Source: Actinoplanes missouriensis 431 (GTDB lineage Bacteria > Actinomycetota > Actinomycetes > Mycobacteriales > Micromonosporaceae). From it: 64,000 nt of DNA. Below the pieces are notes generated by a model. It was not told the DNA's origin, made no database searches, and saw nothing but the letters and a program-made list of their open reading frames with translations. Numbering within the stretch: the first letter of the stretch is position 1; every line of letters begins with the position of its first letter. A program made the translations under genes and the position numbers. The stretch lies in assembly GCF_000284295.1 (NCBI RefSeq), contig NC_017093.1, positions 8,308,001-8,372,000 on the forward strand. Reading direction: 5' to 3'. This document shows positions 52,040 through 62,031 of this stretch, piece after piece.

Positions 52040-54987
52040 GGTTTCATCCTCTCTCTCCGGTTGACGGGACGCCCGTCGATCGTGGTGATCCCCATCCGGT
52101 CGAAAAGATCACACGCGGCCGCCCGGAGCCGGACGGCTTCCGGATCGTCGTGGTCCAGGCAGTCGGCAAGCCCGGCCTGGGCCCGAGCCAGCGAGTACGC
52201 GAGGCGCCACTCCCGGGCGAGCCGGATGACGTGCTCGAACATCGCCCTGGCCGCCGCGATGTCCCCGGACCGGCGGACAGTGGTCGCGTGATCGTTGCGG
52301 AACTCCGCCTCGTGATGCCTGTCGCGTAGCTCAGCCACCAGCTGCAACGCCCGTTCGTGCTCGACGCTCGCCTCGGCGTACCGTCCGGCGTCAGCCAGCA
52401 GCCAGGCACGGTCGTTGTGCGCGTCGGCCAGCAACGACCGGTACCCGATGCGAGACGCGACCGAGGCGGACGCCTCCACGTAGCGCCGGGAACGGTCCCG
52501 GTCGATCTCGCCGGCTTGGTACCGGCACCGGCCCAGCACCAGGAGCGCCGCCGCGGCCATGGCCTCCTCGCCCTGGTCCATCGCGAGGATCAGACGCAGG
52601 CGGGCATAGCGCATCGCATCGGTGAGGCAGCCGAGCCGGCTGAACACCTCGCAGGCGGTGCCGAGCGCCCCGAACAGGGACGCGTCCCGGCTCTGCCCGT
52701 CGAGCACCGCGATCCGGCGGCCGGTCATCACCGCTTCGATGCTTTCCCGGAACCGCCCCTGCACCAGGTAGATCATCGCGAGATTCATGTAGGCCCGGGA
52801 GTGCCGCTGACCGATCGCCTCGTCGCTGCGGATCGCGAGCAGCAGGTATCGCTCGGCCTTCTCGTTCTCTCCGGCCCGGCCGTAGGCGGAGGCCAGGTAG
52901 TTGGCGGTGACGGCGACGGCGTGGAAGTCACCTGACTTCTCGATCTTGGACATCGCGAGCAGGTGGGTGTCCCGGATGTCATCCATGTAGCCGCGCAGGA
53001 AGAGCGGCCGCCAGGCGGCCCGGGGGATCCGCCAGGCATAGTCCAGCGATCCGCACGCCGCGGCCGCCTCGACGAAGGCGGTCAGCTGCGTGCGCTGCCA
53101 CTCCAGCCGCGCGGCCGGGTCCTCCAGTTCGTCCAACAGGTCCGGGCGGGCCGGGCTGACTCTGCCGAGATCACTGTCGACCGCTTTGCGATAGCCGCGC
53201 GTCGTCGCGGCCGCCGCGGCGTGCATCTCGAAGTCGAGAGCCCCGATCAGCGCCGCCCGCTGCTCGCCGGCCGGCAGGTCGGCCGCGAGCATGCCGGCGA
53301 ACTGCCGGATCAGGTCGTGCATCCGATACGAACCCGGCTCCGGTTCCTCGACCAGGTGCACGTCGACCAGATCGTCGAGCGCGTCGAGCGCGCCCTCCAG
53401 GCTCGATCCGGCGAGGGCCGCCACCGCGAGCCGGTCGAAGACCGTGCCCGGATAGAGGCCGAGCAGGCGGAACACCCGCTGCGGCGACTCCGGCAGCTGC
53501 CGGTAGGTGAGAGAGAAGGCGCCGGTCACGGTCCGCTCCTCGGCCGCCAGCTCGGGCAGCGCCGTCCCGCCCATCCGGCGCAGCAGGTCGGCCACCCGCC
53601 AGCGCGGACGGTGCAGGAGCCGGGCGCCGGAGAGCCGGACGGCCAGTGGCAGCCCGCCGCAGCGCCGGACCACCTCGGCGGCGGCCTCCGGCTCGGCACG
53701 CACCCGGTCGCCGGCGATCCGCTCCAGCAGCGCGACCGCTTCCTCCGGCGCGAGCAGCGGCAGCGACTCGACCCGCACCCCGTCCAACCCGGAGAGCCGC
53801 CGCCGCGCGGTGACCAGGGTGAGACTGCCCGCCGCGGACGGCAGCAGGTCGGCGATCTGCGCGCTGGACGCCGCGTTGTCCAGCACCACGAGCGCCTTAC
53901 GGCTGGCCAGCTCGGTGCGCCAGAGGCCGATCCGCTCCACCGGTTCCAGCGGGATGTCACCGGCCGCCACCCCGAGCTGGCGGAGCAGCACGATCAGCGC
54001 CGCGGCCGGCTCGACCGGCGGCTGCTCGCTGTATCCCCGCAGGTCGATGTAGAGGTGCGCGTCCGGGTACCGCTCGCCGGCCCGGGCCGCGAGATGCAGC
54101 GCCAGGGTGGTCTTGCCGCTGCCGGCCATCCCGTCGATCACCAGCACGGCCGGGTCCGACCGCGGAAGCTCGTCGAGCAGGCTCTTCACCAGCTCGACCC
54201 GGCCGGTGAAGTCGCCGACCGTCCGTGGCAGGCAGCGTACGGTCCGGGCCACCTCCGGGACGTACTCGCCGGACAGCATGTCGCGGTGGAGTTCTTGCAG
54301 CTCACGTCCGGGCTCGATGCCGAGTTCCCCGCTCAGCACGTCACGGGCCCGGCGGAACTCGGCGAGCGCGTCCGCCTGCCGCCCGGACCGGTGGAGGGCG
54401 GTCATCAACTGCCCGCGCAGCCGCTCGCGCAGCGGGAACTGCTCCACCCAGCCGGACAGCTCGCCGATCAGCTCCCGCGCCTGGCCCGCCTCGAGCTCCA
54501 GGTCCACCCAGTCCTCGACCGCCGCGGCGCGCCGCTCGTCCAGGCCGGCGGCCGCCGCCCGCACGGCCGGCGCGTCGATCTCGGCGCAGGCGGAACCCCG
54601 CCAAAGATCAAGGCCTTTCCGGTACGAGGCCCGGGCGCTCCCCGGATCGCCCGCGGATCTCGCCTGCTCCACCAGGCGCAGGAAGACCGTGGCGTCCAGC
54701 TCGTCCGGTTCCGGCCGGATCCGGTAGCCCGCCGGATCACTGAGGATGGCCCCGGCCGGCAACACCCGGCGCAGCCGGGACACGCACGTCTGGAGCTGCC
54801 CACGCGCGGTGGCCGGCGGCTCCGCGCCCCAGACTGCCTCGGTGAGCTCGCCGAGACCCACGATCCGGCCGGGCCGCAGGAGCAGCATCGCGAGCACGAT
54901 GCGATCACGAGTCGCCGTGATAGGCACGTTCCGCTCGTCGTCAATTACAGAGAGTGGCCCCAGGATGCGGTAGCGCAAGGTAGTCAC
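52036..54987 (-). CDS. AfsR/SARP-type regulator with NB-ARC and TPR domains
   Basis: 983 residues from GTG 54987 (GGGGAAC upstream). N-terminal OmpR-like winged helix (1-95: LRYRILGPLSV, AVWGAEPPATARGQLQTCVSRLRRVL), then a BTAD domain (about 100-245). NB-ARC ATPase has P-loop GMAGSGKTT (286-294) and Walker B ALVVLDN. C-terminal TPR-like repeats run from about 600. This is the AfsR layout for ATP-dependent transcription activation of secondary metabolism or development. The immediate downstream target is unknown. No biosynthetic genes are nearby, but fumC is translationally coupled to it. Confidence 0.92.
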   Translation of the reverse strand: MTTLRYRILGPLSVIDDERNVPITATRDRIVLAMLLLRPGRIVGLGELTEAVWGAEPPATARGQLQTCVSRLRRVLPAGAILSDPAGYRIRPEPDELDATVFLRLVEQARSAGDPGSARASYRKGLDLWRGSACAEIDAPAVRAAAAGLDERRAAAVEDWVDLELEAGQARELIGELSGWVEQFPLRERLRGQLMTALHRSGRQADALAEFRRARDVLSGELGIEPGRELQELHRDMLSGEYVPEVARTVRCLPRTVGDFTGRVELVKSLLDELPRSDPAVLVIDGMAGSGKTTLALHLAARAGERYPDAHLYIDLRGYSEQPPVEPAAALIVLLRQLGVAAGDIPLEPVERIGLWRTELASRKALVVLDNAASSAQIADLLPSAAGSLTLVTARRRLSGLDGVRVESLPLLAPEEAVALLERIAGDRVRAEPEAAAEVVRRCGGLPLAVRLSGARLLHRPRWRVADLLRRMGGTALPELAAEERTVTGAFSLTYRQLPESPQRVFRLLGLYPGTVFDRLAVAALAGSSLEGALDALDDLVDVHLVEEPEPGSYRMHDLIRQFAGMLAADLPAGEQRAALIGALDFEMHAAAAATTRGYRKAVDSDLGRVSPARPDLLDELEDPAARLEWQRTQLTAFVEAAAACGSLDYAWRIPRAAWRPLFLRGYMDDIRDTHLLAMSKIEKSGDFHAVAVTANYLASAYGRAGENEKAERYLLLAIRSDEAIGQRHSRAYMNLAMIYLVQGRFRESIEAVMTGRRIAVLDGQSRDASLFGALGTACEVFSRLGCLTDAMRYARLRLILAMDQGEEAMAAAALLVLGRCRYQAGEIDRDRSRRYVEASASVASRIGYRSLLADAHNDRAWLLADAGRYAEASVEHERALQLVAELRDRHHEAEFRNDHATTVRRSGDIAAARAMFEHVIRLAREWRLAYSLARAQAGLADCLDHDDPEAVRLRAAACDLFDRMGITTIDGRPVNRRERMKP

Positions 54988-55274
54988 CCGTTCCCCGTAT
55001 ACCGTGCCCGCGACTCTATCCGAGCACAGAGGACCAGAACGACAGCGGAACGAGAGCGCCCCCGTGCACCCTTGTTCCAGCGCCGCCCCGCCGCTTGAGC
55101 GCCCCTTATGCGGCGGGGCGGCCCCGCTGTTCAACGGGGGCGCGCGGCCCGTCCGTGGTACTCCCACGGACGGGCTGTTCGTATCTTGGTGATCACGCTC
55201 GGTTGGACGCGGTAGCGAACGGAACGTACCGTCGGTGCGAGTTTGGATTACCCCCGACGAAGAGGATCCCCCTG
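54988..55274. other. Divergent region with three strong hairpins
   Basis: 287 bp between the AfsR-like and lipoprotein starts. Perfect 13-bp inverted repeat 55082-55094/55110-55122, a CCCCG/CGGGG hairpin about 55122-55140, and a 12-bp inverted repeat 55145-55156/55162-55173. No gene; the hairpins are probably a transcription-insulating or terminator block. Confidence 0.7.
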
Positions 55275-55796
55275 ATGCGACGCGCCATCCTGGCCGCGCT
55301 CGCCGGCGGCGTGCTGCTGACCGGCGCCGCCTGTGAGAGCGATGCGAACACCAGCGAGATCGCGGCCCCGGCCGCCGTCACCGCTTCGGCCGCCCCGGCC
55401 ACCACCGAGCCGGCGCCGGACTACTCGGCGGACACCGAGAAGGTGTGCGGCCGCCTCGACAAGGTCTTCAGCGCCGCGCTGGGCGACTTCGGCACCGAGA
55501 TGGGCAAGATGATCGCGCACAAGGAGGCGAAGCAGACCGACGAGGCGAAAAAGGCGGAGAAGGCCGCCGCCGCCGAGCTGAAGTCGGTCGGCACCCAGAT
55601 CCGCAAGGAGACCGAGAGCGCGGAGAACCCCGAGCTCAAGGAGGCCGGCGACGCCTCGGCCACGAAGATCGAGAAGAGCGCGAAGAACCGCGACTACATC
55701 GAGAAGATCAAGTCCACGAAAGACCTGGACAAGACCCTCAAGACCCAGCTGGCCGAGTGGCTGAGCCCGGTCGCCGGTTACTGCCCCACCAACTGA
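55275..55796 (+). CDS. Putative lipoprotein, coiled Lys/Ala/Glu-rich
   Basis: 173 residues. Lipoprotein signal MRRAILAALAGGVLLTGAAC with the lipobox Cys at 20. A Thr/Ala/Pro linker follows, then a helical Lys/Ala/Glu-rich domain (about 60-165) with two Cys residues (CGRLDK and the GYCPTN end) that could form a disulfide. It looks like a small actinobacterial exported helical lipoprotein. No family assigned. Confidence 0.82.
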   Translation: MRRAILAALAGGVLLTGAACESDANTSEIAAPAAVTASAAPATTEPAPDYSADTEKVCGRLDKVFSAALGDFGTEMGKMIAHKEAKQTDEAKKAEKAAAAELKSVGTQIRKETESAENPELKEAGDASATKIEKSAKNRDYIEKIKSTKDLDKTLKTQLAEWLSPVAGYCPTN

Positions 55797-55807
55797 CCTC
55801 GCGATCT

Positions 55808-55838
55808 TGTGCGGTTGCCGCCTCGGGACAACCGCACA
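55808..55838. terminator. Hairpin between convergent lipoprotein and fumarase genes
   Basis: 10-bp stem TGTGCGGTTG/CAACCGCACA with an 11-base loop in the 59-bp gap. No U-tract. Confidence 0.65.
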
Positions 55839-55855
55839 GGATTCAGCGACCGGAG

Positions 55856-57514
<1,659 letters not shown>

Positions 57515-57609
57515 GAGCGGCAAGCCTAGGGCAGCCGGGCCGCCCCGCGCGAACCCTCCCCGCGGAGTCGCTCTCTCGATCACAGAACCGGGGAACGGCG
57601 ACCTACGGA

Positions 57610-58902
57610 TCAGGAGAACGGCAGGTAGGCCATGTCACGTCCGGAGACGGCGATCAAACCCTCCGGCCCGGCGGCGAAGACCTTCGCGCCGGTGCGCACA
57701 TCGACCCGGACCGCCCCCGACGCCGGTGCCAGGGCGGTGACCCGATTCTTGGAAACCACGATTGCGGCGTACGGGGTGAGCGCCGCGCCCGCCTTCTCCC
57801 GCCCGGTCTGCCGCCACACCGCCTTGTCCTTGCTGAACGAGTAGCCCCGTACGGTGTCGCCCTCCCGGATCACCGCGTAGGAGTCGTTCACGGCGAGCAC
57901 GTCGGACTCCTTGTCGCCGTACCAGAGGTTGCGCCCGTCGTTGCCGTTGATCAGCACCTCCCGGCCGTACGGGTCGACGCCGAGCAGCACGTTGTAACCG
58001 CCGGCCGGGTCCCGTCCCGGCGCACAGTCCGCCCCGTTGTCGGCGGTACGCAGGTTGAGCCCGTCCCGCCGCCACACCACCGCGTCACCAGGCGGGTCGC
58101 CGGCCACCACCTCGTAGTAACAGGTCCCGTCGGCGGAGGTCCCGCTGACCGTGAGCACCCGGCCGCCGACCACCACGACCCGCTGGTCGCGCCCGGCCCG
58201 GACGGTCGCCACCACCCTGCCCTTCGCGGTGTCGATCACCCGGATCTGCCCGTCGTGCGGCAGGCCGATCAGTTCCGGGAGCGGCGGCGGCCCGGCCACG
58301 TCGTCGTCCACGTCGCCGGAGACCAGCCGCCGGGTGTCCGGCAGGTCGGGGTTGGCGGCGTCCAGCACGAAGCCGATGCCGCCGGTGTCCACGCTCCACA
58401 GCTCGGTGCCGGCCTTCGGGTCCCACGCGGTGAGACGGCAGTCGTTGCCGCCGGAGCAGCTCAGGTCGACGATCGCGTCCCGGTACGTCCAGACCGCGCC
58501 GGCCGTCGTGTCGGACCGGCGGACCGCACCGGTCTGCGGGTCCAGCACCTGGTAGCCCTTGGTGAGCAGCCGCCCGGTCACCACTACGGCGTCGTCACCC
58601 GAACCTGCGATCGCGGCCCAGTCGAAGTCGGACTTCCAGAGCGGGACGGCGGCGGTCAGCCCGAACGCCTCGACCGATGTCCGGTACTCGACGATCACCG
58701 CGTCGCCGACGACGGCGATGCTCTGCGGCGTGCCGCCGATCCGCTGCTGCCAGCGGGCGCCGGCCGCGACCGGCTCGCTCCGGTTGACCCACTCCCACAC
58801 CTGCGGGAACGGGTTCCAGACGCCGGTGCTGGCCAGCACGGTGACGACCACCGCGGCGGTGAGCACCGTATATCCCTTCCAGGAACCTCCGCCCGCGGCC
58901 AT
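57610..58902 (-). CDS. Membrane-anchored PQQ-like beta-propeller protein
   Basis: 430 residues. One N-terminal helix (YTVLTAAVVVTVLASTGVW) and an exported propeller with units such as YQVLDPQTGAVRRSD, LTAWDPKAGTELWSVD, IRVIDTAKGRVVATV. Extra Cys pairs (CSGGNDC, CYYE/DCAPG). Third propeller gene of the window; little sequence likeness to the others beyond the fold. Its start lies 28 bp from the stop of the Lrp/AsnC regulator gene on the same strand. Confidence 0.84.
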   Translation of the reverse strand: MAAGGGSWKGYTVLTAAVVVTVLASTGVWNPFPQVWEWVNRSEPVAAGARWQQRIGGTPQSIAVVGDAVIVEYRTSVEAFGLTAAVPLWKSDFDWAAIAGSGDDAVVVTGRLLTKGYQVLDPQTGAVRRSDTTAGAVWTYRDAIVDLSCSGGNDCRLTAWDPKAGTELWSVDTGGIGFVLDAANPDLPDTRRLVSGDVDDDVAGPPPLPELIGLPHDGQIRVIDTAKGRVVATVRAGRDQRVVVVGGRVLTVSGTSADGTCYYEVVAGDPPGDAVVWRRDGLNLRTADNGADCAPGRDPAGGYNVLLGVDPYGREVLINGNDGRNLWYGDKESDVLAVNDSYAVIREGDTVRGYSFSKDKAVWRQTGREKAGAALTPYAAIVVSKNRVTALAPASGAVRVDVRTGAKVFAAGPEGLIAVSGRDMAYLPFS

Positions 58903-58930
58903 TCCGGCAGGGTAATGACCTCGATCGACT

Positions 58931-59437
58931 TCAGTCGCGAGGGCTGTTTGTCCGTGTCGACCCGATAAAGTGCACTAACGGCCCAGTTCGGTACGGGATC
59001 AGCTCCGCCAGCGCGATGATCGTGTGCGCCCGGACGATCCCCTCGTAGCCGACGATCTGGTCGATCACCCGCTGCAGGTCGGCGTTGGCGCGCGCCACGA
59101 TGCGGCACAGGATGTCCCCGCTGCCGGTGATCGTGTGCGCCTCCAGGACCTCCGGGATGTCCGCGAGATGCCCGGCGACGGCGTCATGCCCGTACCGCTG
59201 CCGGATTTCCAATGTCACGAAGCTGGTCACACCGAAACCGATGGCGGCCGGGACCACCTCCGGGCCGAACCCCTTGATCGCGCCCCGGGCGACGAGCTTG
59301 TCGAGGCGCGCCTGGACGGTGCCACGGGCGACCGCGAGCCGGCGGGAGAGCTCCAGCACACCGATCCGGGGCTCCGCCTCGAGCAACTCGATCAGCCGGG
59401 CATCCAGGCCATCGAGCTGCACACTCTGCTCAGTCAT
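58931..59437 (-). CDS. Lrp/AsnC family transcriptional regulator
   Basis: 168 residues. N-terminal winged HTH (LDARLIELLEAEPRIGVLELSRRLAVARGTVQARLDKL) and C-terminal RAM effector domain (VTSFVTLEIRQRYG, VLEAHTITGSGDILCRIVARANADLQRVI). Such proteins sense amino acids and form octamers on DNA. It lies directly upstream of a propeller gene and is divergent from the RDD-aminotransferase operon, which makes that operon a plausible target. Confidence 0.94.
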   Translation of the reverse strand: MTEQSVQLDGLDARLIELLEAEPRIGVLELSRRLAVARGTVQARLDKLVARGAIKGFGPEVVPAAIGFGVTSFVTLEIRQRYGHDAVAGHLADIPEVLEAHTITGSGDILCRIVARANADLQRVIDQIVGYEGIVRAHTIIALAELIPYRTGPLVHFIGSTRTNSPRD

Positions 59438-59607
59438 ACCGCGAAACTACCGTACGTATTGCGCAGTCTGATCAGACCGGAAGGGAACTGTTGCCCGCAA
59501 CATCAGGTCAGGCCACTGTCATCGGAAAGCACTGGAGCGACCTGGGACACTGAGATCAAAGACCGGGCCGCAGGGAACGGTCAGGTCGTTCTGGTAAAGG
59601 TTTGCCC

Positions 59608-60681
59608 ATGAGTTCGCTTCCCGCGGGTTGGTACAAGGACCCGGCCGACACCAGCACCCAGCGCTACTGGGACGGTGAGGGCTGGCTGGGTCGGGCCATC
59701 CCGGCCGACGCGACCCCGCCGGACGGCCCGCCCGCGGTCGAGCCGGATCCTCCGGCGCCCGCCCCCGCGTCGCCGCCGCAGGCCGTCTCACCGGCGCCGC
59801 AGACCTACGCCGCGCCGCCCGCCTACGGGCCGCCGCCGGGTCAGACCCCGCCCCCTTATGGACCGCCGCCCGGTCAGGTCCCGCCCTCCTACGGCCCGCC
59901 CGGTCAGGTCCCGCCCTCCTACGGCCCGCCCGGTCAGGCGCCGCCCGGTTACGGCCCGCCCGGTCAGGCCCCGCCCGCCTATGGGCCGCCGCCCGGATGG
60001 CCCGGTCACCCCGGGTCGCCGGGTCAGCCCGGTCAGCCCGCCTGGGCCGGGCAGCCGCCTCACGCGTACCTCTATCCCATGCCGCAGGCGATGCCGCATG
60101 GTCTCCCCCTCGCCGGCCTCGGCCGGCGGCTGACCGCCCGGCTGATCGACATCGTCGCCGTGCTGCTGCTCAACGTCGTGGTCAACGGCTGGTTCATCTA
60201 TCAGTACTGGCAGGAGTTCTACCCGATCCTGCAGGAGCAGATGCGGCAGATCGAGGCCGGCAACGACGCCCTGGTCGCCGCGCCCGCCTCCTCGCGGATG
60301 CAGACCCTGTCGATCGCCATCGTGCTCGTCGCCACCCTGCTCTGGCTGCTCTACGAGGCCCCGTCCACCGCCAACCGCGGGCAGACGCTGGGCAAACGAG
60401 CCATGGGGATCAAGGTGGTCCCGATCGAGAGCACCGCGCCGCTCGGCTTCGGCCGGGCGTTCGCCCGGTGGGCCCGGCTCGGCATGTGGACGCTGTTCTG
60501 GTGGTGCGGGGTCGGCCTGGTGATCCAGTTCCTGGCCTCGCTCTCGCCGGTCTTCGACACCCGCCTGCGCCAGGGCTGGCCGGACAAGGCGGCGGCCACC
60601 GTCGTGGTCGCCGTCCCGCACGGAGGCACACCCACCGTTCCGCCCGCGCCGGGCGGCAACTCTCCCGGAGGACCACAATGA
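59608..60681 (+). CDS. RDD family membrane protein with DUF2510 and proline-rich region
   Basis: 357 residues from ATG 59608. N-terminal DUF2510 (PAGWYKDPADTSTQRYWDGEGW), then about 110 residues of PPGQxPPxYG repeats encoded by short tandem units. The RDD domain follows with RLTARLIDIVAVLLL, two further helices, and a GQTLGKRAMGIKVV motif. Function unknown, but such proteins are common in actinobacterial cell-envelope maintenance. Its stop overlaps the aminotransferase start as ATGA, preceded by GGAGG. Confidence 0.9.
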   Translation: MSSLPAGWYKDPADTSTQRYWDGEGWLGRAIPADATPPDGPPAVEPDPPAPAPASPPQAVSPAPQTYAAPPAYGPPPGQTPPPYGPPPGQVPPSYGPPGQVPPSYGPPGQAPPGYGPPGQAPPAYGPPPGWPGHPGSPGQPGQPAWAGQPPHAYLYPMPQAMPHGLPLAGLGRRLTARLIDIVAVLLLNVVVNGWFIYQYWQEFYPILQEQMRQIEAGNDALVAAPASSRMQTLSIAIVLVATLLWLLYEAPSTANRGQTLGKRAMGIKVVPIESTAPLGFGRAFARWARLGMWTLFWWCGVGLVIQFLASLSPVFDTRLRQGWPDKAAATVVVAVPHGGTPTVPPAPGGNSPGGPQ

Positions 60682-61760
60682 CCCGGCTGACCCGCGCCGA
60701 CCTAGACGCGCTGCCCAACTACGTGCCCGGCCGCAACGTCGCCGACCTCGCCCGGGAGCTGGGCATCGCCGAGGCGATCAAGCTGGCCAGCAACGAGGTG
60801 CCGTACGGGCCGCTGCCCGGCGTCGTGGAGGCCGTCACCGAGGCCGTGTCGTCCGTGCACCGCTACCCCGACATGGGCGTGGTCCGGCTGCGCGAGGTGA
60901 TCGGCGAGCGGTTCGGCGTGGACCCGGCGCGGGTCGTCACGGGCTGCGGCTCGGTCGCGCTCGCGGAGATCCTGGCGAAGTCCACCTGCCTGCCCGGGGA
61001 CGAGATCGTCTACTCGTGGCGGTCGTTCGAGGCGTACCCGATCATCGCGGCCGGCGGCGGGGCGACAAGCGTCCGGGTGCCGAACACCGCAGGTCACGGG
61101 CACGATCTGAGCGCGATGACCGGCGCGATCACCGACCAGACGCGGATGGTCTTCGTCTGCAACCCGAACAACCCGACCGGCACCGCCCTGCGCAAGGCCG
61201 AGCTGGACCGGTTCCTCGACTCGGTTCCCTCCGACGTGCTGGTGGTGCTCGACGAGGCGTACCGGGAGTTCGTCACCGATCCCGAGGTGCCCGACGCGCT
61301 GGAGACCTACGGCGACCGGCACAACGTGGTGGTGCTGCGGACCATGAGCAAGGCGTGGGGCCTGGCCGGGCTGCGGATGGGTTACCTGGTCGCCCAGCCC
61401 GAGGTCGCCGCGACGATCCGCAAGGTGGTCACCCCCTTCTCCACCAGCACGGTCGCCCAGGCCGCCGCGCTCGCCGCCCTGGAGCAGGAGGACGAGGTGC
61501 GCCGCCGCTGCTCCCTGGTCGTCGCGGAACGCTCCCGGCTCACCGAGGCGCTCCGGAAACTCTCGATCGACGTCCCGGAGAGCCAGGCGAACTTCGTCTG
61601 GCTGCCGCTCGGCGACCGCACCGCCGCCTTCGCCGCGGCCTGCGAGAACCGCGGCGTGATCGTCCGGGGCTTCCAGCCCGAGGGTGTCCGCGTCACGGTC
61701 GGCACCCCTGAGGAGAACGACCTGTTCCTGGCGGCTGCCGAGGCGGCGCTGAACTCCTGA
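60678..61760 (+). CDS. Histidinol-phosphate / aromatic amino acid aminotransferase
   Basis: 360 residues, HisC/Pat-type PLP enzyme. IKLASNEVPYGPLPGV opening, NPNNPTGTAL loop, DEAYREFV with the PLP-phenol Asp, TMSKAWGLAGLRMGY with the PLP lysine, and FVWLPLGDRT. It transaminates histidinol phosphate or phenylpyruvate; in actinobacteria solitary copies outside a his operon are often annotated Pat. No other his gene is near, so substrate is open. Second gene of the RDD operon. Confidence 0.91.
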   Translation: MTRLTRADLDALPNYVPGRNVADLARELGIAEAIKLASNEVPYGPLPGVVEAVTEAVSSVHRYPDMGVVRLREVIGERFGVDPARVVTGCGSVALAEILAKSTCLPGDEIVYSWRSFEAYPIIAAGGGATSVRVPNTAGHGHDLSAMTGAITDQTRMVFVCNPNNPTGTALRKAELDRFLDSVPSDVLVVLDEAYREFVTDPEVPDALETYGDRHNVVVLRTMSKAWGLAGLRMGYLVAQPEVAATIRKVVTPFSTSTVAQAAALAALEQEDEVRRRCSLVVAERSRLTEALRKLSIDVPESQANFVWLPLGDRTAAFAAACENRGVIVRGFQPEGVRVTVGTPEENDLFLAAAEAALNS

Positions 61761-61763
61761 GGC

Positions 61764-62015
61764 TCAGCCTCCGGCGATGGCTTCCTGCTCGGCCCGGTGA
61801 TGCTCTTCGAGGCTGATCCGGGCCGGGAAGGTGCCGCGGAACGCCACCACGTAGACCGCCAAGGCCGCGTCCCGGCGGGTAAGCGCGACCCGCAGCGACG
61901 CTGACCCGAGCAGCACCGGCACAGCGTTGAACGCGCCACCCCGGACCACCACCATCGTCACCGCGCAGAGGCCGACCTGCGCCTCGGAGACCTCGAGACC
62001 AGCGGAGATAAGCAC
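61764..62015 (-). CDS. Small hypothetical protein
   Basis: 83 residues from GTG 62015 to the stop 4 bp beyond the convergent aminotransferase stop. Third codon positions are strongly GC-biased, as in true genes here. The sequence contains GLCAVTMVVVRGGAFNAVPVLLG, ASLRVALTRRDAALAVYVVAF and a charged LEEHHRAEQEA end; no family recognised. No clear ribosome-binding site. It is divergent from the ROK repressor gene with 16 bp between start codons, so the two must share or overlap promoters. Confidence 0.55.
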   Translation of the reverse strand: MLISAGLEVSEAQVGLCAVTMVVVRGGAFNAVPVLLGSASLRVALTRRDAALAVYVVAFRGTFPARISLEEHHRAEQEAIAGG

Positions 62016-62031
62016 AAGAGAGGAGTTCGAC

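Noticed and set aside
52036..54987. Secondary-metabolite cluster regulator implying a nearby cluster
   Set aside because: No PKS, NRPS, terpene or RiPP genes are present within the window around it.
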